Assembly (NCBI RefSeq): GCF_009806555.1
Contig: NZ_VUOK01000003.1
Coordinates: 496,001 to 560,000 of the forward strand
Reading direction: 5' to 3'
From: Methylobacterium sp. 2A
GTDB lineage: Bacteria; Pseudomonadota; Alphaproteobacteria; Rhizobiales; Beijerinckiaceae
DNA: 64,000 nt
Below, one piece after another: positions 25,785-34,542 of the stretch. Position 1 is the first letter of the stretch. Each line of letters begins with the position of its first letter. The notes below the pieces were generated by a model. It did not search any database and was not told the DNA's origin. It worked only from the letters and a program-made list of their open reading frames with translations. The translations under genes were made by a program, and so were the position numbers.

Positions 25785-25846
25785 TGGTCAAGATCTCAGG
25801 GCTCTGCCCTCAGAACCCGCCCAAGGGCTCGCCCTTGGGGAACCCC
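25785..25846 (+). repeat. Dispersed intergenic repeat, family R, copy 3 (short)
   Basis: Contains CAGGGCTCTGCCCTCAG and CCAAGGGCTCGCCCTTGG, the middle and right hairpins of family R; the left hairpin is missing. It lies between the convergent radical SAM and RNase HII genes and overlaps the 3' end of the latter. Confidence 0.65.
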
Positions 25847-26455
25847 GTCGAACCCCCGGGTGAAGCTCAGCCGATGGTGCGGGCTCCGGCCGAGGGCGGT
25901 CAGGCCAGCCCGGTGAACGGCCGTGCCGTAGCCGACGTTGCGCTCCCAGCCGTAGCCGGGATGGCGCAGGGCGAGGCGCCGCATCAGCGCGTCGCGAAAC
26001 ACCTTGGCCAGGATCGAGGCGGCGGCGATCTGCGGCACCAGACGATCGCCGCCGACGACGGCCCGACCAGGCAGCCCAGGCAGCGCGTCCCGACCATCGA
26101 CGAGGACCGGCGCCGTCATCCCCAGGCGGGCGACCGCGCGCGCCATGGCGTCGAGGGTGGCGGCGCGGATGTTGATGCGGTCGATCAGCGCCCGAGATCC
26201 TGCCGCCACGGCGACGCGGGCCTCGGCACGGATCAGCGGCGCGAGCCGCTCCCGCTCGGGCTCGGGCAGGCGCTTGCTGTCGTCGAGGGCGGCGAGCAGG
26301 GCGGGCGGGATCGCCGCCGGATCGAACCAGACCGCCGCCACCACCACCGGGCCGCACAAGGCCCCGCGCCCGACCTCGTCGCAGCCGATCGCCGCCGGAT
26401 AGGCGGTGGCGCGGGACGGATCGAACGGGCGTGCCGTCGCCCGGGCGGCTCGCAT
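25796..26455 (-). CDS. rnhB: Ribonuclease HII
   Basis: A 219-residue nuclease that cuts the RNA strand of RNA-DNA hybrids and removes misincorporated ribonucleotides. Active-site elements are GCDEVGRG (Asp26, Glu27) and LVDGRD (Asp120), followed by AAASILAKVFRD. The protein should end shortly after HHRLSFTRGFDG; the last 15 or so residues (VPQGRALGRVLRAEP) are encoded by the family R repeat, which also supplies the stop codon. The start ATG at 26455 may be a little long. Confidence 0.9.
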   Translation of the reverse strand: MRAARATARPFDPSRATAYPAAIGCDEVGRGALCGPVVVAAVWFDPAAIPPALLAALDDSKRLPEPERERLAPLIRAEARVAVAAGSRALIDRINIRAATLDAMARAVARLGMTAPVLVDGRDALPGLPGRAVVGGDRLVPQIAAASILAKVFRDALMRRLALRHPGYGWERNVGYGTAVHRAGLTALGRSPHHRLSFTRGFDGVPQGRALGRVLRAEP

Positions 26456-26479
26456 GGCCCTCTCCGCAGGATCACCAAA

Positions 26480-26589
26480 GTCAGGGTTTCAAAAGGTCTG
26501 CGACCTTTTGCGAGTGCAGGGCGGCGCCCTGCAGGACAGTCAGGGCTTTGCCCCGACGCGCCACCAAAGGGCAAGCTCTTTGGAAACCC
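26480..26589 (+). repeat. Dispersed intergenic repeat, family R, copy 4
   Basis: A full-length unit with AAAAGGTCTGCGACCTTTT, TGCAGGGCGGCGCCCTGCA, CAGGGCTTTGCCC and the right-hand CCAAAGGGC...GCTCTTTGG arm. It fills the gap between rnhB (start at 26455) and the upstream glycosyltransferase (stop at 26592), so family R units flank rnhB on both sides. Confidence 0.7.
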
Positions 26590-26591
26590 GT

Positions 26592-27638
26592 TCAGGCGGC
26601 ATCCCGGACCTGCCGCTCGCCGCCATGCGCCTCGATGATGTTGCCGAAGAACTGGCGGGCACTCACCTCCCAGCCCCGGCGCAGGGCCTCGGCCCGGCAC
26701 TCGGACCGGGACAGGTCGAGGGCGGCGAGCGCGGCGGCGCGCAGATCCGGATCGAGGATCCCCACCCGGGTACCCCCGATCACGTCGTTCGGGCCCGGCA
26801 CCGGGAAGGCCGCCACCGGCAGGCCGCAGGCCAGCGCCTCCAGCAGCACGATCCCGAACGTGTCGGTCAGGCTCGGGAACACGAACACGTCGCAGGCCGC
26901 GTAGATCGCCGCGAGCGCCGCCCCCGTCCGGGTGCCGAGGAACCGCGCCCCCGGCGCCAGCCCCTGGAGCCGCCCCCGGTCCGGCCCGTCGCCGACCACG
27001 ATCTTGGTGCCCGGCAGGTCGAGCTTCAGGAAGGCCGCGATGTTCTTCTCCACCGCCAGCCGGCCGACATAGAGGAACAGCGGCCGCGGCAGGCCGGCGA
27101 GTTCCGCGGGCGCCGCCGCGCCGGGCGCGGCCGGGCGGAACCGCTCGGTATCGACCCCGCGGGTCCAGCGCATCAGGTGGGTGAAACCCCGGGCCTCCAA
27201 ATCGCCCTGGAGCGAGGCGGTGCTCACCATCGTGCCGCGGGCGGCCCCGTGGAAGCGGCGCAGATAGGCGTAGGACCACGCCTCCGGCACCGGCAGGCGG
27301 GCCGCGAGATATTCGGGAAAGCGCGTGTGGTAGCTCGTGGTGAAGGGCAGGCCGTGGGACAGGCAGTGGCGCCGCGCCGCGTACCCGACCGGACCCTCGG
27401 TGGCGATGTGCACATGGGTCGGCCGTTCCGCCCGCCAGCGCGCCGCCACCCGCGCCCGCGCCGCATAGGCGAGGCGGATCTCCGGATAGCCCGGCATGGG
27501 CAGCGAGGGGAAATCCGCCGCCGTCAGCAGGGTCGTCTCGAAGCCGTGCTCGGGCGCGCGGCGGACCATCTGCTCCAGGGAGCGCACCACGCCGTTGACC
27601 TGCGGATGCCACGCGTCGCTGGCGATCAGGAGTTTCAC
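26592..27638 (-). CDS. GT4-family glycosyltransferase
   Basis: A 348-residue cytosolic or peripheral-membrane glycosyltransferase of GT-B fold. The start is a GTG at 27638 with GAGGA upstream. The N-terminal domain begins KLLIASDAWHPQVNGVVRSLEQM, the usual opening of the MgtA/SqdX-like group; the C-terminal nucleotide-sugar domain has LFLYVGRLAVEKNI, VGDGPDRGRLQ and the FPSLTDTFGIVLLEALACGLPVAA motif with the conserved Glu. Relatives transfer mannose, glucose or sulfoquinovose to diacylglycerol lipids. The gene follows an LpxH-like phosphoesterase by ten bases, so the pair is probably an operon for a membrane lipid. Confidence 0.85.
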   Translation of the reverse strand: MKLLIASDAWHPQVNGVVRSLEQMVRRAPEHGFETTLLTAADFPSLPMPGYPEIRLAYAARARVAARWRAERPTHVHIATEGPVGYAARRHCLSHGLPFTTSYHTRFPEYLAARLPVPEAWSYAYLRRFHGAARGTMVSTASLQGDLEARGFTHLMRWTRGVDTERFRPAAPGAAAPAELAGLPRPLFLYVGRLAVEKNIAAFLKLDLPGTKIVVGDGPDRGRLQGLAPGARFLGTRTGAALAAIYAACDVFVFPSLTDTFGIVLLEALACGLPVAAFPVPGPNDVIGGTRVGILDPDLRAAALAALDLSRSECRAEALRRGWEVSARQFFGNIIEAHGGERQVRDAA

Positions 27639-27648
27639 CGGGGCGTCC

Positions 27649-28464
27649 TCACGCCACCGCGCGCCGGCCCGGAACCGCCTGCGGCACGGCCTCCGCGGCC
27701 CGGGCACGCAGGAGGCTCGGGTAATGCAGGACCTCGATGCGGCCGTCGTAATGCTCCACCAGCCCGGTGCAGGATTCCACCCAGTCGCCGGTGTTGAGGT
27801 AGCGCAGGTCGCCGATCGGCCGGTCCGCCGCGTGGTGGATGTGGCCGCAGATCACCCCGTCGGCCCCCTGCCGCCGGGCCTCCTCGGCCAGGATCGTCTC
27901 GAACCGGCCGATGAAGCTGACGGCGTTCTTCACCCGCAGCTTCGCCCAGGCCGAGAGCGACCAGTAGGACAGGCCGACCCGCCGCCGCACCTTGTTGAGC
28001 AGCGTGTTGAGGGTCAGGGCCAGCGTGTAGGCCCCGTCGCCGAGATGGGCGAGCCAGGGCGAGTGGCGGACCACCATGTCGAACTGGTCGCCGTGGATCA
28101 CGAGGTAGCGCTTCCCGTCGGCCGCCTCGTGGATCGCGGTCTCGGCGACTTCGATGCCGCCGAAATTCATGCCGACATAGTCGCGCAGGAACTCGTCGTG
28201 ATTGCCCGGCAGGTAGACGATCTTGGCGCCCTTGCGGACCTTGCGCAGCAGTTTCTGGACGACGTCGTTGTGTTCCTGCGGCCAGTACCATCCGGAGCGC
28301 AGCTGCCAGCCGTCCACGATGTCCCCGACGAGGTAGATCGTGTCGGCGTCGTAATCCCTCAGGAACGACAGCAGCATCCCGGCCTGACAGCCGCGCGTCC
28401 CGAGATGCAGATCCGACAGGAACAGCGTCCGCACCCGGACCGGCATCTCCTCAACCTCGGCCAC
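27649..28464 (-). CDS. UDP-2,3-diacylglucosamine diphosphatase-like metallophosphoesterase
   Basis: A 271-residue calcineurin-like phosphoesterase. The metal-ligand motifs are in order: FLSDLHLG, VGDIVDGW, GNHDEFLR, and GHIHHAADR. This is the LpxH-like (COG2908) family, which in many alphaproteobacteria sits with a GT4 glycosyltransferase, as here. Whether it cleaves UDP-diacylglucosamine in lipid A synthesis is uncertain, as alphaproteobacteria often use LpxI. The GTG at 28464 has GGGAGAGGA upstream; the ATG at 28446 is an alternative. Confidence 0.8.
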   Translation of the reverse strand: MAEVEEMPVRVRTLFLSDLHLGTRGCQAGMLLSFLRDYDADTIYLVGDIVDGWQLRSGWYWPQEHNDVVQKLLRKVRKGAKIVYLPGNHDEFLRDYVGMNFGGIEVAETAIHEAADGKRYLVIHGDQFDMVVRHSPWLAHLGDGAYTLALTLNTLLNKVRRRVGLSYWSLSAWAKLRVKNAVSFIGRFETILAEEARRQGADGVICGHIHHAADRPIGDLRYLNTGDWVESCTGLVEHYDGRIEVLHYPSLLRARAAEAVPQAVPGRRAVA

Positions 28465-28975
28465 GGCTTCCTCTCCCGGCGGCGAACGGTGTCGGAATCC
28501 AGAGCGCGATCCCATCTCAGTTTGATGACGCGATCGCTGCGGTTTCCTCCGCAGAAGGCGTGCAGTGCGGCGAAGCTTCTCAACCGAAGATCGGCTTCGT
28601 TGCGGCGCACAAAAAATTTTTTTGCCAAGTTCCGGAAGTTTTTCCGGTTTTCCTTTCGAGCATCGCCGCCTCATAATACCAGGAACTGGCGGCCCGTAGG
28701 GGCTCGGCCGGGCATGGACAGGAAGGCGGCGAGGACGGCCCCGGGGCCGTTGGACGGGACGGCAATTCGGAGGCGACCGGCGCGCGGGGGCGCGCCGCGA
28801 CGCGAGCGGCGTGAGGCCGCCTGCCGCTCCGCAGCGCCCCCCACTTCACGGCCTCGGCCGGCGATCGAAGGCGCGTGGAACGCGCCGCGACCGCCACCGG
28901 GCCGGCTCCCGAAGAGATTTGGACAACCGGCGCGGGCGCGAGCCCGCGCGCAAGGGATTAATCGGAGGAACCATC
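28465..28975 (+). promoter_or_regulatory. Regulatory region upstream of the serine-cycle cluster
   Basis: A 511-base gap between divergent transcription units. The AT-rich block at about 28605-28680, with A- and T-runs and repeated TTCCGG words, is the most promoter-like stretch. In Methylorubrum extorquens the LysR regulator QscR acts at the sga promoter; a QscR site here is an inference from that system and I could not pick one out. No open reading frame in this gap looks real. Confidence 0.4.
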
Positions 28976-30184
28976 ATGGCCGCAACCCGGCGCCCCGGTC
29001 GCAACCACCTCTTCATCCCGGGACCCACCAACATCCCGGAGCGCGTCCTGCGCGCCATGCACGTGCCGTCGGAGGATCACCGCTCGCCGAGTTTCCCCGA
29101 ACTGGTGAGGCCGCTGCTGCAGGATGCCAAGATGGTGTTCGGCTCGACCGCCGGAACGGTCGTCCTGTTCCCGTCCTCGGGCACCGGCATCTGGGAATCG
29201 GCCCTGTCCAACACCCTCTGCCGCGGCGACACGGTGCTCACCGCCCGCTACGGCCAGTTCAGCCACCTCTGGGTCGACATGGCCCAGCGCCTCGGCCTCG
29301 ACGTGATCGTCCAGGATGAGGAATGGGGTACCGGCGCCGATCCGCAGAAGATCGAGGAGGCGCTGCGCGCCGACAAGGATCACGCCATCAAGGCCGTGAT
29401 GGTCGTCCACAACGAGACCGCCACGGGCGTCACCAGCGACATCGGCGCGGTGCGCAAGGCGATCGACGCCGCCGGTCACCCGGCGCTGCTGTTCGTGGAC
29501 GGCATCTCGTCGATCGGCTCGCTGCCGTTCAAGATGGACGAATGGGGCGTGGATTGCGCCATCGCGGGCTCGCAGAAGGGCTTCATGCTGCCGGCCGGCC
29601 TCGGCCTGATCTGCATCAGCCAGAAGGCGCTCAAGGTCGCCGAGGGCGGCACCGGCCGCAACGACCGGCTCGGCCACGCCTACTTCGCCTGGAAGGATCA
29701 GCTCGCCGCCAACGCCACCGGCTACTTCCCCTACACGCCGGTTCTGCCGCTGCTCTACGGCCTGCGCGAATCCCTGGCGATCGTGAAGGAGGAGGGGCTG
29801 GAGAACGTCTACCACCGCCATCACGTGCTCGCCGAGGCGACCCGTCAGGCCGTGGCGGCCTGGGGCCTCAAGCCCTGCGCCAAGGAGCCGAAATGGAACT
29901 CCGACACGGTGACGGCGATCGTGGTGCCGGAGGGCGCCGACGCCGCCAAGGTGATCACCCACGCCTACGAGCGCTACAACCTCTCGCTGGGGGCTGGCCT
30001 GTCGAAAGTCGCCGGCAAGGTGTTCCGCATCGGCCATCTCGGCGACCTGAACGAGCTGTCGCTGCTCGGCGCCATCGCGGGCGCCGAGATGGCCATGCTC
30101 GATTGCGGCATCAAGGTCACGCCGGGCTCGGGCGTCGCCGCCGCCTCCAGCTACCTGCGCGAGAATCCGCTGCATAAGGCCTGA
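28976..30184 (+). CDS. sga: Serine-glyoxylate aminotransferase
   Basis: A 402-residue PLP enzyme that transfers the amino group of serine to glyoxylate, giving hydroxypyruvate and glycine, a core serine-cycle step. The start has GGAGGA eight bases upstream. Fold-type I class V features are present: LFIPGPTNIPERVLRAM at the N-terminus, SSGTGIWESAL, LLFVDGISSIGSLPF, and the PLP lysine Lys201 in AGSQKGFMLPAG. The length equals that of the known methylotroph enzyme as I recall it. First gene of the cluster; hprA follows after 103 bases containing a hairpin. Confidence 0.96.
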   Translation: MAATRRPGRNHLFIPGPTNIPERVLRAMHVPSEDHRSPSFPELVRPLLQDAKMVFGSTAGTVVLFPSSGTGIWESALSNTLCRGDTVLTARYGQFSHLWVDMAQRLGLDVIVQDEEWGTGADPQKIEEALRADKDHAIKAVMVVHNETATGVTSDIGAVRKAIDAAGHPALLFVDGISSIGSLPFKMDEWGVDCAIAGSQKGFMLPAGLGLICISQKALKVAEGGTGRNDRLGHAYFAWKDQLAANATGYFPYTPVLPLLYGLRESLAIVKEEGLENVYHRHHVLAEATRQAVAAWGLKPCAKEPKWNSDTVTAIVVPEGADAAKVITHAYERYNLSLGAGLSKVAGKVFRIGHLGDLNELSLLGAIAGAEMAMLDCGIKVTPGSGVAAASSYLRENPLHKA

Positions 30185-30198
30185 GCCGCGCACGCGAT

Positions 30199-30230
30199 CG
30201 GGGCGGGTCCGGGTTGCCGGGCCCGCCCCG
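30199..30230 (+). repeat. Intercistronic hairpin between sga and hprA
   Basis: A stem of 14 pairs with one G-T pair (CGGGGCGGGTCCGG / CCGGGCCCGCCCCG), 15 bases after the sga stop. With no T-run it may slow transcription or protect the upstream mRNA rather than terminate fully. Confidence 0.55.
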
Positions 30231-30287
30231 ACGCGCAAAGAAGACCAAGATTATCGAGGAAACCGCCCGTCGTCCGAGAGGGGTCCT

Positions 30288-31229
30288 ATGACCAAGAAGA
30301 TCGTGTTCCTGGACCGTGAGTCCCTCGACGCGAAGGTCCGGCCGTTCAACTTCCCGCACGAATACGTCGAGTACGACTCGACCTGGACGCCGGACGAGAT
30401 CGTCTCCCGCCTCCAGGGGGCGGAGATCGCGCTGATCAACAAGGTCCCGATGCGGGCCGAGACGCTGAAGCAGCTCCCCGACCTGAAGCTGATCGCGGTC
30501 GCCGCCACGGGCACCGACGTGGTCGACAAGGCTCAGGCGAAGGCGCAGGGCATCACGGTCGTCAATATCCGCAACTACGCGTTCAACACCGTGCCCGAGC
30601 ACGTGGTCGGGCTGATGTTCGCCCTGCGCCGGGCGATCGTGCCCTACGCCAACTCGGTGAAGCGGGGCGATTGGGCGAAGTCCAAGCAGTTCTGCTACTT
30701 CGATTATCCGATCTACGACATCGCCGGCTCGACGCTGGGCATCGTCGGCTACGGGGCGCTCGGCAAGTCGATCGGCAAGCGCGCCGAGGCGCTCGGCATG
30801 AAGGTGCTGGCCTACGACGTTTTCCCGCAGGACGGGCTCGTCGATTTCGAGACGATCCTTGCGCAGTCGGATGTCATCACGCTGCACGTGCCGCTGACCC
30901 CCGACACCAAGGGGATGATCGGCGCCGCCGAGCTCAAGAAGATGAAGAGGAACGCCATCCTCATCAACACGGCCCGGGGCGGGCTGGTGGACGAGGCGGC
31001 GTTGCTCGAAGCGCTCAAGGACGGCACCATCGCGGGCGCGGGCTTCGACGTGGTGGCGCAGGAGCCGCCCAAGGACGGCAACATCCTGTGCGAGGCCGAC
31101 CTGCCGAACCTGATCGTCACCCCGCACGTGGCCTGGGCCAGCAAGGAGGCGATGCAGATCCTGGCCGATCAGCTCGTCGACAACGTCGAGGCCTTCGTGG
31201 CGGGCAAGCCGCAGAACGTGGTGGAGTAG
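30288..31229 (+). CDS. hprA: NAD(P)H-dependent hydroxypyruvate reductase
   Basis: A 313-residue D-2-hydroxyacid dehydrogenase that reduces hydroxypyruvate to D-glycerate in the serine cycle. The Rossmann motif is GIVGYGALGKSIG; the catalytic set is Arg230 (NTARGG), Glu259 (VAQEPP) and His280 (TPHVAWAS). N-terminal RESLDAKVRPFNFPHEYVEYD and the ATGTDVVD block also fit. Followed by a 175-base palindromic repeat before mtdA, so read-through into mtdA is not assured. Confidence 0.95.
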   Translation: MTKKIVFLDRESLDAKVRPFNFPHEYVEYDSTWTPDEIVSRLQGAEIALINKVPMRAETLKQLPDLKLIAVAATGTDVVDKAQAKAQGITVVNIRNYAFNTVPEHVVGLMFALRRAIVPYANSVKRGDWAKSKQFCYFDYPIYDIAGSTLGIVGYGALGKSIGKRAEALGMKVLAYDVFPQDGLVDFETILAQSDVITLHVPLTPDTKGMIGAAELKKMKRNAILINTARGGLVDEAALLEALKDGTIAGAGFDVVAQEPPKDGNILCEADLPNLIVTPHVAWASKEAMQILADQLVDNVEAFVAGKPQNVVE

Positions 31230-31240
31230 CGGGCGGGTTC

Positions 31241-31414
31241 TCCCTCCCCCCTCTGCGGGGGAAGGTGGCCCCTGCGTCAGCAGGGGTCGGGAGAGGGGAA
31301 CCCGGTTTCCGAAAAGGGCAGAGCATTGGTGAGCGGTGCGCCTTGTTCTGCACGGTCGCTCCCCTCTCCCGACCCCCTTCGGGGGCCACCCTCCCCCGCA
31401 GAGGGGGGAGGGGG
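31241..31414 (+). repeat. Large palindromic repeat between hprA and mtdA (family P)
   Basis: Two arms of about 55 bases (31242-31299 and 31360-31414), each built from C-run and G-run blocks plus GGTGGCCCC and TCGGGAGAGGGG, fold back on each other around a 60-base loop. The same element in opposite orientation lies at 38356-38530. No coding content. Confidence 0.8.
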
Positions 31415-31501
31415 ACGCGCGGATCCCGCCCCTGATTCCGATCACGATCAAAAGACACCCTGACGGCGCCTTGAGGGCGCGACGGAAAGGTCCCAAAAGA
31501 C

Positions 31502-32365
31502 ATGACGAAGAAGCTGCTGTTCCTGTTCGACACCGATGCCGTGCCGAACGTGTTCGACACGGTCGTGGGCTACGACGGCGGCGCCGACCACGTCACCGGC
31601 TATGGCGGCGTCAATCCCGACAATGTCGGCGCGCTGGTGGACGGCACGATCTACACCCGCGGCGGCTCCGAGAAGAAGTCGACGGCGATCTTCGTCGGCG
31701 GCGGCAACATGGCGGCCGGCGAGGCGCTGTTCACCGCGGTCAAGAAGCGCTTCTTCGGCCCGTTCCGGGTCTCGGTCATGCTCGATTCCAACGGATCGAA
31801 CACCACGGCCGCCGCGGGCGTCGCGCTGGTGGCCAAGGCCGCCGGCTCGCTCCAGGGCAAGAAGGCCGTCGTGCTGGCGGGCACCGGCCCGGTCGGCATG
31901 CGCTCCGCCGCTCTGCTCGCCCGCGAGGGCGCCGAGGTGACGATCGCGGGTCGCGCCCTCGACAAGACCCAGGCCGCCGCCGACCAGATCAACCAGCGCT
32001 TCAAGGTCAACGTGAAGGCCGCCGCGACCCCCGACGAAGCCTCGCGCATCGCCCTGGTGAAGGGCACGAACCTCGTGTTCACGGCCGGCGCCATCGGCGT
32101 CGAGCTGCTGCCGGAGGCCGCCTGGGCGCAGGAATCGTCCATCGCGTTCGTGGCCGACTACAACGCCCAGCCCCCGACCGGCATCGGCGGCATCGAGGTG
32201 ATGGACAAGGGCAAGGAACGCAACGGCAAGCAGGCTTTCGGCGCGCTGGGCATCGGCGGCCTGAAGCTCAAGCTGCACCGGGCCTGCGTGGGCCAGCTCT
32301 TCGAGAGCACCGACAAGGTGCTCGACGCCGAGGAGATCTATGCGCTGGCCAAGTCGATGGCCTGA
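31502..32365 (+). CDS. mtdA: NADP-dependent methylene-H4F / methylene-H4MPT dehydrogenase
   Basis: A 287-residue cytosolic enzyme oxidising or reducing methylene-tetrahydrofolate (and -methanopterin) with NADP. The N-terminus KKLLFLFDTDAVPNVFDTVVGYDGGADHV and the GGGNMAAGEALF block are distinctive for MtdA, and the NADP Rossmann motif is VVLAGTGPVGMRSAALLA followed by IAGRALDKTQ. It links C1 units to the serine cycle. fchA starts 14 bases after its stop, so the pair is co-translated. A 272-base gap with a palindrome precedes it, so it may have its own promoter. Confidence 0.96.
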   Translation: MTKKLLFLFDTDAVPNVFDTVVGYDGGADHVTGYGGVNPDNVGALVDGTIYTRGGSEKKSTAIFVGGGNMAAGEALFTAVKKRFFGPFRVSVMLDSNGSNTTAAAGVALVAKAAGSLQGKKAVVLAGTGPVGMRSAALLAREGAEVTIAGRALDKTQAAADQINQRFKVNVKAAATPDEASRIALVKGTNLVFTAGAIGVELLPEAAWAQESSIAFVADYNAQPPTGIGGIEVMDKGKERNGKQAFGALGIGGLKLKLHRACVGQLFESTDKVLDAEEIYALAKSMA

Positions 32366-32379
32366 TCGGGGAGAGGCCC

Positions 32380-33024
32380 ATGTCGGACACGCAGCAGGCG
32401 CCGGAAAACGCGTCCATCCAGACCTTCCTGACGGAGCTCGCGAGCGCCGCCCCGACCCCCGGCGGCGGCGGCGCGGCGGCGATCTCCGGCGCCATGGGCG
32501 CGGCCCTGGTGTCGATGGTCTGCAACCTCACCATCGGCAAGAAGAAGTATGTCGAGGTCGAGGCCGAATTGAAGGACGTGCTCGCCCGGTCCGAGGGGCT
32601 GCGGGTCGTCCTCACCGGCATGATCGGCGAGGACGTCCAGGCCTTCGACGCTGTGATGGGCGCCTACGGCCTGCCCAAGGCCACCGACGACGAGAAGGCG
32701 GCGCGTGCGGACAAGATCCAGGCGGCGCTCAAGACGGCCTGCGACGTGCCGCTCGCCTGCTGCCGGGCCTGCCGCGCGGTGATCGACCTCGCGGCGATCA
32801 CGGCCGACAAGGGGAATCTCAACGTCGTCTCGGATGCCGGCGTGGCGGTTCTCTCGGCCTATGCCGGCCTGCGCAGCGCGGCGCTCAACGTCTACGTGAA
32901 CGCCAAGGGGCTCGAGGACCGGGATTTCGCCGACGAGCGGTTGAAGGAGCTGGAGGAATTACTTTCGGATGCCGGCGCGCTGACCGAGAAGGTCTACGGG
33001 ATTGTGAAGGCCAAGGTGAACTGA
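32380..33024 (+). CDS. fchA: Methenyl-tetrahydrofolate cyclohydrolase
   Basis: A 214-residue enzyme hydrolysing methenyl-H4F to N10-formyl-H4F. It belongs to the formiminotransferase-cyclodeaminase (FTCD) fold: FLTELASAAPTPGGGGAAAISGAMGAALVSMVCNLTIGKK is the hallmark, with NLNVVSDAGVAVLSAYAGLRSAALNV later. It works immediately next to MtdA in formate-level C1 interconversion. GAGAGG precedes the start. A 310-base gap follows before mtkA. Confidence 0.95.
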   Translation: MSDTQQAPENASIQTFLTELASAAPTPGGGGAAAISGAMGAALVSMVCNLTIGKKKYVEVEAELKDVLARSEGLRVVLTGMIGEDVQAFDAVMGAYGLPKATDDEKAARADKIQAALKTACDVPLACCRACRAVIDLAAITADKGNLNVVSDAGVAVLSAYAGLRSAALNVYVNAKGLEDRDFADERLKELEELLSDAGALTEKVYGIVKAKVN

Positions 33025-33032
33025 ACGATCGT

Positions 33033-33070
33033 GCGCATCTCCCTCCCCCGCAGAGGGGGAGGGGATGCGC
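33033..33070 (+). repeat. Palindrome after fchA (family P core)
   Basis: A hairpin with arms GCGCATCTCCCTCCCCC and GGGGGAGGGGATGCGC, nine bases after the fchA stop. It is the short core of the C-run/G-run palindrome family and could form the 3' end of the upstream mRNA. Confidence 0.7.
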
Positions 33071-33139
33071 GTTGCTGTCGCTGAAGCTTTATACTTGCCA
33101 GCGCATCCAAGCCCAGTTCCCAAATTCCTGATCGACAGT

Positions 33140-33169
33140 CGAGGCCGGGTGCATCATGCCCCGGCCTCG
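33140..33169 (+). terminator. Terminator-like hairpin in the fchA-mtkA gap
   Basis: A perfect 10-base stem (CGAGGCCGGG / CCCGGCCTCG), whose 10-base loop can itself pair (GCAT/ATGC), followed by TTGTCGTTCTGT. The position, 115 bases after fchA and 165 before mtkA, suggests termination or attenuation between the two halves of the cluster. The AT-richer 33180-33300 that follows is promoter-like for mtkA. Confidence 0.55.
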
Positions 33170-33334
33170 TTGTCGTTCTGTATGTTGCATTGCGGAATAG
33201 AATACGATCTGTGTTGCGGCCGCGAAAAAGTCGCGATCAATCAGCAGCTTAAAAAATTTGACGGGCGTAATCCTTCGACTCAACTAAAATGAAAAGCGTC
33301 GAACGGCGGCAACGAACCGCGGAGGAGGCGCCGA

Positions 33335-34528
33335 ATGGACGTCCACGAGTATCAGGCCAAGGAGCTGCTTGCGAGCTTCGGCGTGGCCGTCCCGAAAGGC
33401 GCGATCGCGTTCAGCCCGGATCAGGCGGTCTACGCGGCGACCGAGCTCGGCGGCTCGTTCTGGGCCGTGAAGGCGCAGATCCACGCGGGTGCCCGCGGCA
33501 AGGCCGGCGGCATCAAGCTGTGCCGGACCTACAACGAGGTCCGCGACGCCGCCAAGGACCTCCTCGGTAAGCGCCTCGTCACGCACCAGACCGGCCCCGA
33601 GGGCAAGCCGGTGCAGCGGGTCTACGTGGAGACCGCCGACCCGTTCGAGCGCGAGCTCTATCTCGGCTACGTGCTGGACCGGAAGGCCGAGCGCGTCCGC
33701 GTCATCGCCAGCCAGCGCGGCGGCATGGACATCGAGGAGATCGCCGCCAACGAGCCGGATTCGCTGATCCAGGTGGTGGTCGAGCCGGCGGTCGGCCTGC
33801 AGCAGTTCCAGGCGCGCGAGATCGCCTTCCAGCTCGGGCTCAATATCAAGCAGGTCTCGGCCGCGGTGAAGACCATCATGAACGCCTACCGGGCGTTCCG
33901 CGATTGCGACGGCACCATGCTGGAGATCAACCCGCTGGTCGTCACCAAGGACGACCGGGTGCTGGCCCTCGATGCCAAGATGTCGTTCGACGACAACGCC
34001 CTGTTCCGCCGGCCCAGCATCGCCGACATGCACGACCCCTCGCAGGGCGATCCGCGCGAGGCCCAGGCCGCCGAGCACAACCTCAGCTACATTGGCCTCG
34101 AGGGTGAGATCGGCTGCATCGTCAACGGCGCGGGTCTGGCCATGGCCACCATGGACATGATCAAGCACGCGGGCGGTGAGCCGGCGAATTTTTTGGATGT
34201 CGGTGGCGGTGCTTCGCCTGAGCGGGTCGCCACGGCCTTCCGGCTCGTGCTCTCGGACCGCAACGTGAAGGCGATCCTCGTCAACATCTTCGCCGGCATC
34301 AACCGCTGCGACTGGGTCGCGGAGGGCGTCATCCAGGCGGCCCGCGAGGTCAAGATCGACGTGCCGCTGGTGGTGCGGCTGGCCGGCACGAATGTCGAGG
34401 CCGGAAAGAAAATCCTGGCCGAGAGCGGCCTGGATCTCATCACCGCCGACACCCTGTCGGAGGCGGCCCGCAAGGCGGTCGACGCCTGCGCGGCGGCCAA
34501 GGGTTCCCAAGACAAGACCCGGCACTGA
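33335..34528 (+). CDS. mtkA: Malate thiokinase (malate-CoA ligase) beta subunit
   Basis: A 397-residue ATP-grasp subunit similar to succinyl-CoA synthetase beta. [17 protein letters not shown] is the standard opening; [20 protein letters not shown] and [12 protein letters not shown] (CoA/nucleotide regions) are present. With MtkB it forms malyl-CoA from malate, ATP and CoA. Succinyl-CoA synthetase is the alternative, but position between fchA and ppc identifies it as Mtk. The ribosome binding site is GGAGGAGG. mtkB follows after 14 bases. Confidence 0.95.
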   Translation: MDVHEYQAKELLASFGVAVPKGAIAFSPDQAVYAATELGGSFWAVKAQIHAGARGKAGGIKLCRTYNEVRDAAKDLLGKRLVTHQTGPEGKPVQRVYVETADPFERELYLGYVLDRKAERVRVIASQRGGMDIEEIAANEPDSLIQVVVEPAVGLQQFQAREIAFQLGLNIKQVSAAVKTIMNAYRAFRDCDGTMLEINPLVVTKDDRVLALDAKMSFDDNALFRRPSIADMHDPSQGDPREAQAAEHNLSYIGLEGEIGCIVNGAGLAMATMDMIKHAGGEPANFLDVGGGASPERVATAFRLVLSDRNVKAILVNIFAGINRCDWVAEGVIQAAREVKIDVPLVVRLAGTNVEAGKKILAESGLDLITADTLSEAARKAVDACAAAKGSQDKTRH

Positions 34529-34542
34529 GGGGAGACCGCGCC

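Noticed and set aside
31241..31414. tRNA or structured RNA gene between hprA and mtdA
   Set aside because: The fold is a simple long hairpin made of repeat arms; no cloverleaf, anticodon or CCA end is present.
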